Source: Candidatus Pseudoruminococcus merdavium
GTDB taxonomy: Bacteria; Bacillota; Clostridia; Oscillospirales; Ruminococcaceae
Direction: 5' to 3'
Length of the DNA: 64,000 nt
Assembly (NCBI GenBank): GCA_904419745.1
Contig: CAJFSS010000006.1
Span: 1-64,000, forward strand
The notes beneath the pieces are model-generated. The model was not told the DNA's origin, did no database searches, and was given only the letters and a program-made list of their open reading frames with translations. Made by a program: the position numbers and the translations under genes. This document shows positions 33,658-42,090 of the stretch, piece after piece. The number at the start of each line of letters is the position of its first letter. Position 1 is the stretch's first letter.

Positions 33658-34488
33658 TCATCTTTGCGCCTGGGCTTCCATGCGGTAAAACATATCATCC
33701 GGTGTTGTAAAGGTACCGAGCCGGTGGCACCTGGAACTGTGCATGCCGTGGAAATCTGTCCCACCGGTTGCAAACAGCCCATATTTGCTGACAAGCTGAG
33801 CAATTTCTTCCTTGTCTTCCTCCAGATTCCGGGGATGCCACAATTCAATGCCATCGAGCAGATGTTTTGCGGTCAGTTCCCGCAAAAGTTCCATACTCCG
33901 GTACTCGGAAGGATGGGCCATCACCGCAAGTCCACCCGCTTGGCGGATCACTTCCAGCGTTTCATAGACGTCCGGGAAAGTCGGCGTCATATAGCAGGAG
34001 CCAGTTTTTGCGTCAAACAGTTGTTTAAACAGAGGACCGTACATTTCATTGGTATACCCCATATCAATCAATGTCCTCATGATATGCTGTTTAAACACGC
34101 AAAAACTGTCCTTCGCATATTCCCGAACCGTGGGGATACTGATAGGGATCTCATGGGATACCTTTTCCAGCATCCGTTGCGCTGTAACTCTCCGGTTTTC
34201 CTGAATCCGATGCAGGAAGCGATTGAGCAATTCCCGATCCTGATAATAATAACAGAGCATATGGACTCTTCGGTTGCAACTGTAATCGAACGTGGAAATT
34301 TCCACTCCCGGAATCAACCGGATTCCATACTTTCCTGCAAGGACAAGCGCCTGGTCATACCCATCAATGGTATCGTGATCCGTAATCGCGAGGTTATCGA
34401 TTCCACCAAGCTTTGCAAACCGGAACAAATCCTCCATCCCAGTCGCACCATCCGACAATGTTGTGTGGCAGTGCAACTCGGTTTTCAT
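33658..34488 (-). CDS. PHP-domain phosphoesterase (RNase AM / YciV-like)
   Basis: A 276-residue metal-dependent phosphoesterase of the polymerase and histidinol phosphatase family. The first metal motif is ELHCHTTLSDG, the second AITDHDTIDGYDQA, with a further Glu in GVEIS, an inner His in AHPSEY and the final FGTDFHG-like GGTDFHGMH. Family members include RNase AM, which processes 5S rRNA and degrades short RNAs, and nucleotide 3',5'-bisphosphate nucleosidases; I cannot tell which. The ATG at 34488 follows GAGAGGTGA. Confidence 0.88.
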   Translation of the reverse strand: MKTELHCHTTLSDGATGMEDLFRFAKLGGIDNLAITDHDTIDGYDQALVLAGKYGIRLIPGVEISTFDYSCNRRVHMLCYYYQDRELLNRFLHRIQENRRVTAQRMLEKVSHEIPISIPTVREYAKDSFCVFKQHIMRTLIDMGYTNEMYGPLFKQLFDAKTGSCYMTPTFPDVYETLEVIRQAGGLAVMAHPSEYRSMELLRELTAKHLLDGIELWHPRNLEEDKEEIAQLVSKYGLFATGGTDFHGMHSSRCHRLGTFTTPDDMFYRMEAQAQR

Positions 34489-34637
34489 AACAGTCACCTC
34501 TCATCACAAGATATGTTTTATTATACATGATTTATCCTATATGTTTCAAGTTAAAACACAACAAAAAAATCCTTCTGTTTTATGAACAGATTTCTTTTGC
34601 ATTTCAGCAAAAAGTACACACTCTTCCCGCTTTGTGG

Positions 34638-34788
34638 TATAATGTCAACAGTGAGGCCGTATTGCGGGTGGAAAGAGTTTTTTATCACCCCGCCGGGTAG
34701 TCGGCGGCTGTAGAGCGCATGCGAGAAGCGCCAGACTCAGAGTAGTACCATAACTGCACAAGACGATAAACAGATTTTTGCGGCCTTT
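34638..34788 (+). ncRNA. Structured RNA or long leader upstream of dnaD, class unknown
   Basis: An extended -10 promoter (TGGTATAAT at 34635-34643) starts a transcript at about 34650. The RNA is closed by AGGCCG (34653-34658) pairing with CGGCCT (34781-34786), the latter followed by TTTT. Inside are a CCGCCG-N6-CGGCGG hairpin and a GAG-GCGC / GCGC-CTC stem. A further hairpin (GGACATG / CATGTCC) lies at about 34816-34844 before the dnaD ribosome site. I see no signature of a known riboswitch, T-box, SRP, tmRNA or RNase P RNA. The size would allow a 6S-type RNA. Confidence 0.5.
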
Positions 34789-34876
34789 TATAAACGGCGG
34801 CCAATTAAAAAAGCGCCGGACATGTCCATGCAAAAAGCATGTCCAAAAAGCCAGTAAGTTTATCCAAGGAGGAACC

Positions 34877-35884
34877 ATGGAATTCACAATTGATTTTGGT
34901 GCATGGAATGGAGTATTCGCCGTACCGTGCAGCGTTGTTGATATACATTTAAAACTTGCCGGGGAGAGTTCTTTGAAAGTGCTGCTTTGGATTTTGCGGC
35001 ATGCAGGACAGCCGGTAAACACAAACACCATTGCCTCGGAACTTTCGATTGCAAAATCAGATGTGGAAGACTGTATCTACTATTGGGTGAAAGCCGGTAT
35101 TTTTTCGCTTTCTGAAGAAAAGCTTACTCCGGGGAAAACCATGGAAAACGGACAGTTACCCACTCCCCAAGATACCGCCCCCGTTGCGCCGAAAAAAAAC
35201 GCCTCTTACCAGATTATCAAACCGGAAAAGGCCCCTCAACTGGAACCGGAAGCCTGGGCAGAGCGTCTGGAGGGGGAAGACATCCGGTTTCTTTTTCAGC
35301 AGGCAGAAAATATTCTGGGGCATCCTCCCACCCATATGGAACAAAAAGAACTGGTGGATCTGATCGACTGGTTTGCATTCCCATTGGATTCCATCCTGAT
35401 GCTCCTCCAATACTGTAAGACCACAAAACGCAAAGGAGTCCGCTCCATCCACGCAGTCGCTGTGGAATGGGCAAAAGAGGGGATCTCCTCCTATGAACAG
35501 GTGGAGGAGTATATCAGCAAGCATTTGGCGCAATATGACCACGAAACTGCCGTGAAAGACGCCTTCCACTTACGGGATGGACTGTCGGAAAAACAAAAAA
35601 AGTACATTGCCAATTGGTTTGGCCCGCTTGGTTTTACGATTGACATGGTAAAACTCGCCGGGGATCGTACTCTTGATCGGACAAACTCCCTGAGTTTTGA
35701 CTATATGAACTCAATTTTGGAATCCTGGAATAAAAAGGGAATTACTACCCCAAAACAGGCCATGGAAGAAAAACACCCTTCCCAAAAAGGTTTTTCCAGC
35801 GGTACTGCTTCCTCCCTGGATAAAGAAGAAATTGATCGGCTGTTTGCTTATGGTACCATTGACACAAAAGGAGGAAAGGGATAA
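34877..35884 (+). CDS. dnaD: DnaD-domain replication initiation protein
   Basis: A 335-residue DnaD/DnaB-type primosomal protein. Residues 1-90 form a winged-helix N-terminal domain (LRHAGQPVNTNTIASELSIAKSDVEDCIYYW). After a linker, a first helical DnaD domain (about 130-220: GHPPTHMEQKELVDLIDWF, LLQYCKTTKRKGVRSIHAVA) and a second one (about 250-320: WFGPLGFTIDMVKLAGDRT) follow. DnaD-type proteins remodel DNA during helicase loading at oriC. The stop codon overlaps the ATG of the loader gene by one base (TAATG). The AAGGAGG site fixes the start. Confidence 0.9.
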   Translation: MEFTIDFGAWNGVFAVPCSVVDIHLKLAGESSLKVLLWILRHAGQPVNTNTIASELSIAKSDVEDCIYYWVKAGIFSLSEEKLTPGKTMENGQLPTPQDTAPVAPKKNASYQIIKPEKAPQLEPEAWAERLEGEDIRFLFQQAENILGHPPTHMEQKELVDLIDWFAFPLDSILMLLQYCKTTKRKGVRSIHAVAVEWAKEGISSYEQVEEYISKHLAQYDHETAVKDAFHLRDGLSEKQKKYIANWFGPLGFTIDMVKLAGDRTLDRTNSLSFDYMNSILESWNKKGITTPKQAMEEKHPSQKGFSSGTASSLDKEEIDRLFAYGTIDTKGGKG

Positions 35885-36870
35885 TGGGATACGACAAAAG
35901 AATCTATGCGGCGGTCAATGATGAACTGGCCCAGAGAAGATACCAGGCCTCCCTGCAAGCCCAATCCCATTTGGAGGAAGTCTATCAGAAAATTCCGGAA
36001 ATCCGGCAGATTGACCGGCAATTATCCATGACAGGGATTTCTGTTGCCCGCGCCGTTATTCAGCATGAACAATCCCATCAAATCATTGAACAACTGCGCA
36101 GGCAGAATCTGGATCTTCAGCAAAGGCGCGCTTTTTTATTGCAGCAACATGGATATCCCAGTGATTACACCGAAGAACATTACCATTGCAGCCGGTGTAA
36201 GGACACCGGGGTTGTAGGAAGAAAACGATGTGATTGCTATGAATCGCTGCTCAGGGAAAAAGCGTGCGAATTGCTCAATCGGACTTCCCCTCTCCAGCTC
36301 AGCTCCTTTGATACGTTCCATACAGAGTATTACCCGAATTTGCCGGATAAAAACGGGATTAGTCCCCGGCAGACAATGACCGCTATTTTCCAGTACTGTC
36401 TTTCCTATGCGCAGAATTTTTCCGCCCATTCAAAAAGCATTCTCATGATGGGGGCAACCGGTCTTGGAAAAACGCATCTTTCCCTGGCCATTGCTCAGGC
36501 AGTCATTGAGAAAGGGTATGGGGTCATCTATGGTTCTGCCCAGAACCTCTTATCCACACTGGAAAAGGAACGTTTTTCCCGTTCCGTCCCGGATATGGAC
36601 AGCTTGCAGCTATTGCTTGACTGTGATCTGCTGATTTTAGACGACCTGGGCGCTGAATTTCCAACCCAATTTGTATCCTCAAGCATTTATAACATTGTCA
36701 ATTCCCGCCTGGGTTCGGGAAAACCAATGATTATCAATACCAACCTGTCCCCTGCCGGACTCAGGGAAAGATACACCGATCGAATTGTTTCAAGGATTAT
36801 TGGAACTTATGAAATTTTAACTTTTTCCGGTAGCGATATCCGGCAGTTCCTACGCCGCCAGCAAAGATAG
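35884..36870 (+). CDS. DnaC/DnaI-type helicase loader ATPase
   Basis: A 328-residue AAA+ ATPase that loads the replicative helicase. The N-terminal coiled helix region (1-100) is followed by a zinc-binding cysteine set (HCSRCKDTGVVGRKRCDCY) and an AAA+ core with Walker A GATGLGKTHLSLA, Walker B LLILDDLGAEF and sensor residues near IINTNLSPAGLRERY and the Arg finger in DRIVSRI. It matches clostridial DnaC/DnaI proteins in length and is translationally coupled to the DnaD gene. Confidence 0.93.
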   Translation: MGYDKRIYAAVNDELAQRRYQASLQAQSHLEEVYQKIPEIRQIDRQLSMTGISVARAVIQHEQSHQIIEQLRRQNLDLQQRRAFLLQQHGYPSDYTEEHYHCSRCKDTGVVGRKRCDCYESLLREKACELLNRTSPLQLSSFDTFHTEYYPNLPDKNGISPRQTMTAIFQYCLSYAQNFSAHSKSILMMGATGLGKTHLSLAIAQAVIEKGYGVIYGSAQNLLSTLEKERFSRSVPDMDSLQLLLDCDLLILDDLGAEFPTQFVSSSIYNIVNSRLGSGKPMIINTNLSPAGLRERYTDRIVSRIIGTYEILTFSGSDIRQFLRRQQR

Positions 36871-36900
36871 CTTTTTCCTATCTCTATCATGTTCTATAGA

Positions 36901-36940
36901 AAAAAGAACAGGCCGCCCAAAGTGGCAACCTGTTCTTTTT
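36901..36940. terminator. Bidirectional terminator
   Basis: A 12-bp stem, AAAAAGAACAGG with its complement, loop of 16 nt and T-runs on both strands, between the convergent dnaI-like and flavin reductase-like genes. Confidence 0.85.
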
Positions 36941-37004
36941 TCTTTTACATTAAATAATCTTGCAAAAGGAAAGGCAGTTTTGGTCATGTACCGCGCAATT
37001 TCCT

Positions 37005-38375
37005 TTACTCCAAGTGTTCAAACAGACCGTTGAATGCTTCCGTCATGGATGGATGGGTGAAAATTCCATCCCTTAAAGCGGTATAAGGTACGCCTGCATC
37101 CATAACCGCTTTTGCAAGGTTAATCGTTTCATGAGCCATGGCGCTGAAAAGATGTACTCCCAAAATCTGATTGGTATTTGCATCCACAACCGCTTTCAGT
37201 AATCCCCAACGGACGCCAATAATCCGGGACTGGGAACTTTCCTCCGATTTCATACGGGCAATTTTCACAGAGAATCCGCGTCCCCTTGCCTCTTTTTCCG
37301 TCAAACCAATCCGTGCAAACGCGGGGGAAACAGACACACAATATGGGAATTGTCCACGGTTATTGAGCGTACGCTTTTTGTCCCCCAAAAGCTGGGAGCG
37401 GATGATCCTGGCGTCATCTAAGGAAATCGCTTGAAACTGTTCTTCTCCTGTTACATCACCTAAAGCCCAGATATCCGGCGCTGTTGTCCGTAAATATTCA
37501 TCAACGCGGATTCCTCCTGTCCTGGAAAGTTCTACGCCTGCACTCCGCAGGTTCAATTCCGCGACATTCGGTTTTCTGCCCGCTGCAATCAGCACCGCAT
37601 CCGCATAAAGCAGTTCTTCCCCGGCAGGGGTTTGTATCGTCAGCAACGCACAACCGCGCACATCCTCAATTTTTATCACAGTGGAAGCAAGCAGGAGCCC
37701 GATTTTCCGTTTCAAAAAGCTATCCTTGACAGCCGTTGCAATTTCTTCATCCTCATTTGGCAAAAAGTTCTCCTGCTTTTCCACAATGGTTACGCTGGAA
37801 CCAAAATGGCTATAAATCGAGGCAAATTCCAAGCCAAGATAGCCTCCACCAATGACGATCATCCTTTTTGGAAGTTCTTTAAGCCGGAAAATCGTGCTGC
37901 TGGTATAGACATAACGGCTTTCCCGAATTCCCTGGATATCTGGAATAATTGGGACGGCCCCCGTATTGATAAAAATTTTATCCCCCTGTACGGTTACATC
38001 TCCCTGTTCATTTTCTATCCTGACAAGATGCTCGCCTGCCAATGACGCCGTGCCGATTTGTACTGTAATATTATCCGTCCGACCAAGCGCGTCGCAACAT
38101 GTTTCTCTCAGGGAAGCAATTAAAATATCCTTGTCCTGTATCGCAGTGCGGTACCCTGCTGTCTGCTCAATAAACATTCCATCCCGCTGCGCGGAATACT
38201 GCGCCTTAAAAGCTAAAGCATTTGCAGGAATACCACCTTCATTGAGATACACCCCTCCAAGCATTTCCGCACACTTTTCTACCATCAGGACCTGTTTTCC
38301 CGCCCGGGCTAAATCAGTGGCAACGGTCCGTCCTCCCATTCCGGAACCGATTATGATAGCATCATACTTTTTCAT
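37005..38375 (-). CDS. Class I pyridine nucleotide-disulfide oxidoreductase homologue lacking the redox cysteines
   Basis: A 456-residue FAD protein of the lipoamide dehydrogenase/mercuric reductase family. The FAD site IIIGSGMGGRTVA, NAD(P) site MIVIGGGYLGLEFASIYS, second FAD motif IWALGDVTGEEQFQ and C-terminal dimerisation domain with HPSMTEAF are present. At the place of the CxxxxC active site (normally GGTCLNVGCIPSK) it reads GGVYLNEGGIPAN, so both cysteines and the Lys are gone. It cannot do disulfide chemistry; NAD(P)H oxidase, quinone or other electron transfer is possible. I start at the ATG at 38375 with an AAGAAGG site. No partner genes are adjacent. Confidence 0.88.
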   Translation of the reverse strand: MKKYDAIIIGSGMGGRTVATDLARAGKQVLMVEKCAEMLGGVYLNEGGIPANALAFKAQYSAQRDGMFIEQTAGYRTAIQDKDILIASLRETCCDALGRTDNITVQIGTASLAGEHLVRIENEQGDVTVQGDKIFINTGAVPIIPDIQGIRESRYVYTSSTIFRLKELPKRMIVIGGGYLGLEFASIYSHFGSSVTIVEKQENFLPNEDEEIATAVKDSFLKRKIGLLLASTVIKIEDVRGCALLTIQTPAGEELLYADAVLIAAGRKPNVAELNLRSAGVELSRTGGIRVDEYLRTTAPDIWALGDVTGEEQFQAISLDDARIIRSQLLGDKKRTLNNRGQFPYCVSVSPAFARIGLTEKEARGRGFSVKIARMKSEESSQSRIIGVRWGLLKAVVDANTNQILGVHLFSAMAHETINLAKAVMDAGVPYTALRDGIFTHPSMTEAFNGLFEHLE

Positions 38376-38613
38376 ATAAACCCTTCTTTCTGCAGTTACT
38401 ATAGCTGTTATTACCCCATCAAGTCCTTTTGTAGTAAAAATGCAAACTCCAAATGGAACTTGTTTTTTCCTGTTAAAAAGCACATTTGTGGATTTATACT
38501 ATTTTCAACTCTTAATTTTGACTTATTATACAAAACCATGGTTATATATACCAATTTTTGAACTTTCACATCAAAATGAAGTCGAAAAAATTTGATATTT
38601 TCTCTATATTTCT

Positions 38614-38642
38614 ATTTTACGAGGTATGTCTAAGATTGTCAA
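38614..38642 (-). promoter_or_regulatory. Strong sigma-A promoter with a long leader
   Basis: Minus-strand TTGACA (38637-38642) and TAAAAT (38614-38619) are spaced 17 nt, a near-consensus promoter pointing at the 37005-38375 gene with a 230-nt leader. The spacer 38376-38820 is very AT-rich, rich in A- and T-tracts, and contains no gene I can support. Confidence 0.65.
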
Positions 38643-38820
38643 ATTTTTTTCTCGACATTTTATAAAAAAGTATAAATATCCTGAATTTTTTTGTTTTTTC
38701 AGCTCAAAAATACCAAAATATACCATTCAAAGCTATAACCATTGTTGTTAATCCCATAGAATGCTGCCAAGAACCAGAAAAAGGGCCGCACCCAAACTTA
38801 AAAACCTGTCATAAAAAATA

Positions 38821-38856
38821 AAAAAGACTGGCATGCGGTTCCATGCCAGTCTTTTT
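38821..38856 (-). terminator. Terminator downstream of the CD1247-like gene
   Basis: A 15-bp stem (AAAAAGACTGGCATG and complement) with a 6-nt loop and T-runs on both strands, 28 nt past the stop codon at 38884. Confidence 0.85.
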
Positions 38857-38883
38857 TATAACTTTTTATAAGATAATAGCCAG

Positions 38884-39324
38884 TTAGTCGTCGCAATGTC
38901 CACAATTGCAGCCATGCTCATGTTCCTCTTCTTCCATGGCTTCCAGGTCAAATTCCAAATTTTCTCCACAGTTTGGGCAATCAATGGAACCCTCTGCAAT
39001 CATGTCTTCATCAAGATAAATGGTGTCGCCGCATTTCGGGCAGACAACTTCGTAGTAATCCTCGTCGTCATCTTCCTCTTCACAGCCGCAGCCGCATTCA
39101 TCTTCCCCGTAAAAATCTTCTTCCAGGTTTCCAAGATCTTCATCTACAGCGTCTATCTGATCGCAGACCTCAGACATGCCGTCCTCCAAATCGACAACGG
39201 ACAGGGCCAGATCATCAAGAACATCCATAATCGCACTGAGTACTTTTCCTTCCTTGCTGGAAGTATCAATGCCAAGTCCTTCCACAAGGCCTTTGAGGTA
39301 TGCAACTTTTTCAGTTACTAACAT
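38884..39324 (-). CDS. CD1247-type N-terminal domain protein with C-terminal zinc ribbon
   Basis: A 146-residue acidic protein. Residues 1-70 are a helical domain (EKVAYLKGLVEGLGI, SKEGKVLSAIMDVLDDLA) common in small clostridial proteins. A very acidic stretch with CGCGCEEE follows, then a zinc ribbon with CPKCGDTIY and CPNCGENLEF, and a tail rich in Cys and His (HGCNCGHCDD) that looks metal-binding. The function is unknown. It lies just downstream of efp, separated by about 50 nt, and may be co-transcribed with it. Confidence 0.75.
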   Translation of the reverse strand: MLVTEKVAYLKGLVEGLGIDTSSKEGKVLSAIMDVLDDLALSVVDLEDGMSEVCDQIDAVDEDLGNLEEDFYGEDECGCGCEEEDDDEDYYEVVCPKCGDTIYLDEDMIAEGSIDCPNCGENLEFDLEAMEEEEHEHGCNCGHCDD

Positions 39325-39375
39325 AGTAAAATCCTCCTTTGAGATGTATTGACATAAAAACGAATCGAAATTCGG

Positions 39376-39933
39376 TTATGCGCGCTCCATATACTCGCCC
39401 GTGCGGGTATCGACGCGGATGGTATCCCCTTCATTGATAAACAGGGGAACTTTGATTTCCGCTCCGGTTTCCAAAGTTGCCGGTTTGGTTGCGTTGGTAG
39501 CAGTGTCGCCTTTAAAGCCCGGATCGGTTTCTACAACCTTCAACTCCATAAAGAACGGCGGTTCAATTCCAAAAACATTGCCCTTATAGGAGAGAATTTT
39601 GACGTTGGTATTTTCTGTGACAAACTTGAAGTTGTCGGACAGCTGATCCTTGTTGATAGGCACGGTCTCATAGGATTCATTATCCATAAAGTAGTAGAGA
39701 TCGCCATCGTTATAGAGATACTGCATTTCTTTTCTCTCAATATAAGCGGTTGGGAATTTTTCTGTCGGGCTGAAGGTTTTTTCAACCACAGCGCCGGTAA
39801 TGACATTTTTCAGTTTTGTTCTGACAAAAGCTGCGCCCTTACCGGGTTTTACATGCTGGAACTCTACAATCTGGAATACATTTCCGTCCATATCAAAAGT
39901 CAAGCCATTTCTAAAATCGCCTGCAGAAATCAT
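39376..39933 (-). CDS. efp: Elongation factor P
   Basis: A 185-residue three-domain translation factor that relieves ribosome stalling at polyproline. The N-terminal KOW-like domain has the modifiable tip lysine in [12 protein letters not shown], and the C-terminal OB domains contain [10 protein letters not shown] and [21 protein letters not shown], the normal end of the protein. The ATG at 39933 follows GGAGGTATT; five codons upstream are open but not used. No epmA/epmB or ymfI-type modification gene is seen nearby. Confidence 0.97.
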   Translation of the reverse strand: MISAGDFRNGLTFDMDGNVFQIVEFQHVKPGKGAAFVRTKLKNVITGAVVEKTFSPTEKFPTAYIERKEMQYLYNDGDLYYFMDNESYETVPINKDQLSDNFKFVTENTNVKILSYKGNVFGIEPPFFMELKVVETDPGFKGDTATNATKPATLETGAEIKVPLFINEGDTIRVDTRTGEYMERA

Positions 39934-40074
39934 AAATAATACCTCCAACTAAAATTCTTTTCATTTTCACGTCTGAAAACGCAGTAATATCGTTACTAGT
40001 GTACCGTAAAAACCGCGCTTTTGCAAGTGCTTTTCCAGGATTTTATTCCCTATCCTTGAAAATCCGCGCTTTGT

Positions 40075-41184
40075 TTAATCTTCTTGATTTTTTGAAGCGG
40101 CGTTTGGGACGCCCGAACCAGTTTCCGGTACCAATCCCTTTGGATATGTACAAAGACTGGCGCACCCCGTCTCTGTTACCTGGAGGGTATCCCCGATTTC
40201 CACCCGGCCAAAACCGGGAACAAAAAGCGCCATAGACAGGAAAAAGACCATACCGGATTCCAATTCCTCCCGGCTGTCCGGCGCAAAAAAAGGAGGTTCC
40301 CGTCTAGCGGCTCCAATCCCATGCCCCACAATCCGAAGGAATGTCGGGGAATACCCCCTTTGTTCCAAAAGCTCCCGGCAATCTTTTTCAATCTGCCCGC
40401 AGAACGTACCTGGACGAATGGTTTTTAGCAGTACAGACCACACGGACAACAGTGCATCACAGGCCAGCCGGAGTTCCTCCGGGGGATTCCCCACAGACAA
40501 CGTGCGCACCATATGGCAGGAGTACCCCTTCACAGAGGTTTCCAGATGAAATGTGATTACATCCCCTTTAAACATGTCCCCGGCACTCGATTTTTTTCCA
40601 TTCCCAGCAGAAGATCCGCCATTTGTGCGGGAAACTGAGACAAAATTCCTTTCCCCGGACAGCAGCCGGAGTTCATACTCCAGCTTTGCCGCCAATTGCC
40701 TTTCTGTTTCCGTGGGTTTCAGGGAGCGAAGCGTCTTTGTGAATGCGGCTTCCGTTATCTTTTGCGCCGCGCGGATACAATCAAGTTCATAGTCGGTCTT
40801 TCGTTTTCTCAGTTTAGCAATCAACGCATCCACCCTGTCGTCCACGAGAAATTCCACCTGCGGGTATCGCCCCCTCAGGCGTTTCAGCCGGGCCACTGGG
40901 AGAGACTCCGCTTCCACAGCAATGCGCTGTACAGAGTACTTCTCACAAATTTCCGGCAGTGCCGAAAGCCCCTCTTCCAAGGGGAGGAGGATCATATCGC
41001 GGATGGATTTCCCCGCGGCCCCATAACTTTGCGAAGCGGCAAAAAAGTAAAAGGGATTGCGTGTCAAAAGCAGGACGCCATCGCCGGAAAACCCGGTAAA
41101 GTACAGCCGGTTTTCCGGGGAAGTAATCAGGACGGCGTCCAATTCTTTCGGCAGAGAAAGCATCAGCTTGCTTGCCTTGTCCAT
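40075..41184 (-). CDS. M24-fold (Xaa-Pro aminopeptidase-like) protein with degenerate metal site
   Basis: A 369-residue protein with the creatinase N-terminal domain (1-125) and the pita-bread M24 fold (130-345). In the usual place of the five metal ligands (Asp, Asp, His, Glu, Glu) it has His213 (FHLET), His224 (YSCHMVRT), His288 (GHGIG), Ser317 (FLSMALF) and Gly331 (VEIGDT). Only His288 is kept. It is therefore unlikely to be a working metallopeptidase; creatinase shows that the fold can act without metal. The gene is located where pepQ/papA often precede efp in Firmicutes, so it probably derives from that gene. The start is the ATG at 41184. Confidence 0.85.
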   Translation of the reverse strand: MDKASKLMLSLPKELDAVLITSPENRLYFTGFSGDGVLLLTRNPFYFFAASQSYGAAGKSIRDMILLPLEEGLSALPEICEKYSVQRIAVEAESLPVARLKRLRGRYPQVEFLVDDRVDALIAKLRKRKTDYELDCIRAAQKITEAAFTKTLRSLKPTETERQLAAKLEYELRLLSGERNFVSVSRTNGGSSAGNGKKSSAGDMFKGDVITFHLETSVKGYSCHMVRTLSVGNPPEELRLACDALLSVWSVLLKTIRPGTFCGQIEKDCRELLEQRGYSPTFLRIVGHGIGAARREPPFFAPDSREELESGMVFFLSMALFVPGFGRVEIGDTLQVTETGCASLCTYPKGLVPETGSGVPNAASKNQED

Positions 41185-41223
41185 AAACTGCTTCCTTTCT
41201 TTTTTGGGAGTCTCTCGCAGGGG

Positions 41224-42090
41224 CTATCCCCGTTGTTCCAGGCACTGCTCATAGTACTGCTTCATCGTCCGTGCATCCTCCGCCTGCGTACCGGCGGATT
41301 CACAGATGATTGTCGGGGTATAGCCCCGCTGTGCCAGCAGTTCCATCAGCGGTTCATAATCCGGGCCAAACAGAGTATCTGCAAAGGTCAGGTGCATTTT
41401 CTCCCCGCCCTTTTGCGTATATTCTATTTTGGAAAAATGGGAGTGGAAAACCCTGGCGCGTTCGGCGCCAAGTTCCCTTTCCATGGTGTCCAGAATGGCT
41501 GCAAACTCCGTTTTTCCCCGGATACCGCCAAAGGTTCTCGCATTCAGGTGACCGAAATCCACGCAGGGGAGAAACCGTTCGCTCACCTTACACAATTCCA
41601 TAACTTCTTCCAACGTCCCAAGCTGTCCCACTTTTCCCATCGTTTCCGGACAGAGGATGATTTGCTCCAATCCGTTTTCATCCAGAGCCTGCTGGCAGCG
41701 GGCCAGAGTATCCTTGGCAAGGGCCAGGGCCTCTTCCCTCGATAATTTTCCACAGGAACCCGAATGCACGACAATTCGTCTGGCGCCCATAGCCTGGGCG
41801 GCACGGGCAGTTTGCAGGACATAGTCAATGCTTTTGAGCCTCTTTTCTTCTTCGATCCCGGACAGGGAGATATAATATGGGGAATGGACGGACAGGGTGA
41901 TTCCCTCTTCCTCTGCAAGTTTTCCCAGTTTTTTTGCGGATTCCTCGGAAATCTTGACGCCGCGCCCGCACTGGTATTCATAGCAGTCAAGTCCCATTTC
42001 CCTGACATAGCGGGGGATATCGGCAAAAGACTTGTATCCCATCTTTTGAAAACTGTCGGAATTGCCTGCCGGGCCAAAATTTGCTCTCAT
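41224..42090 (-). CDS. Endonuclease IV-like TIM-barrel protein
   Basis: A 288-residue AP endonuclease family 2 protein, close in length to E. coli Nfo (285). The zinc ligands line up: His69 (LSVHSPY), His109 (VVHSGS), Glu149 (CPETMGK), Asp178 and His181 (VDFGHLN), His216 (FHSHFS), His233 and Glu264 (ICESAG). Endonuclease IV cuts abasic sites in base excision repair. Its start overlaps the stop of the HAD phosphatase gene upstream by 4 nt. Some related TIM-barrel proteins have other activities, so I leave the symbol open. Confidence 0.85.
   Translation of the reverse strand: MRANFGPAGNSDSFQKMGYKSFADIPRYVREMGLDCYEYQCGRGVKISEESAKKLGKLAEEEGITLSVHSPYYISLSGIEEEKRLKSIDYVLQTARAAQAMGARRIVVHSGSCGKLSREEALALAKDTLARCQQALDENGLEQIILCPETMGKVGQLGTLEEVMELCKVSERFLPCVDFGHLNARTFGGIRGKTEFAAILDTMERELGAERARVFHSHFSKIEYTQKGGEKMHLTFADTLFGPDYEPLMELLAQRGYTPTIICESAGTQAEDARTMKQYYEQCLEQRG

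Noticed and set aside
34650-34790. T-box, SRP, tmRNA or RNase P RNA upstream of dnaD
   Set aside because: None of the conserved core sequences of these RNAs is present, and the downstream gene is not a synthetase or amino acid gene.
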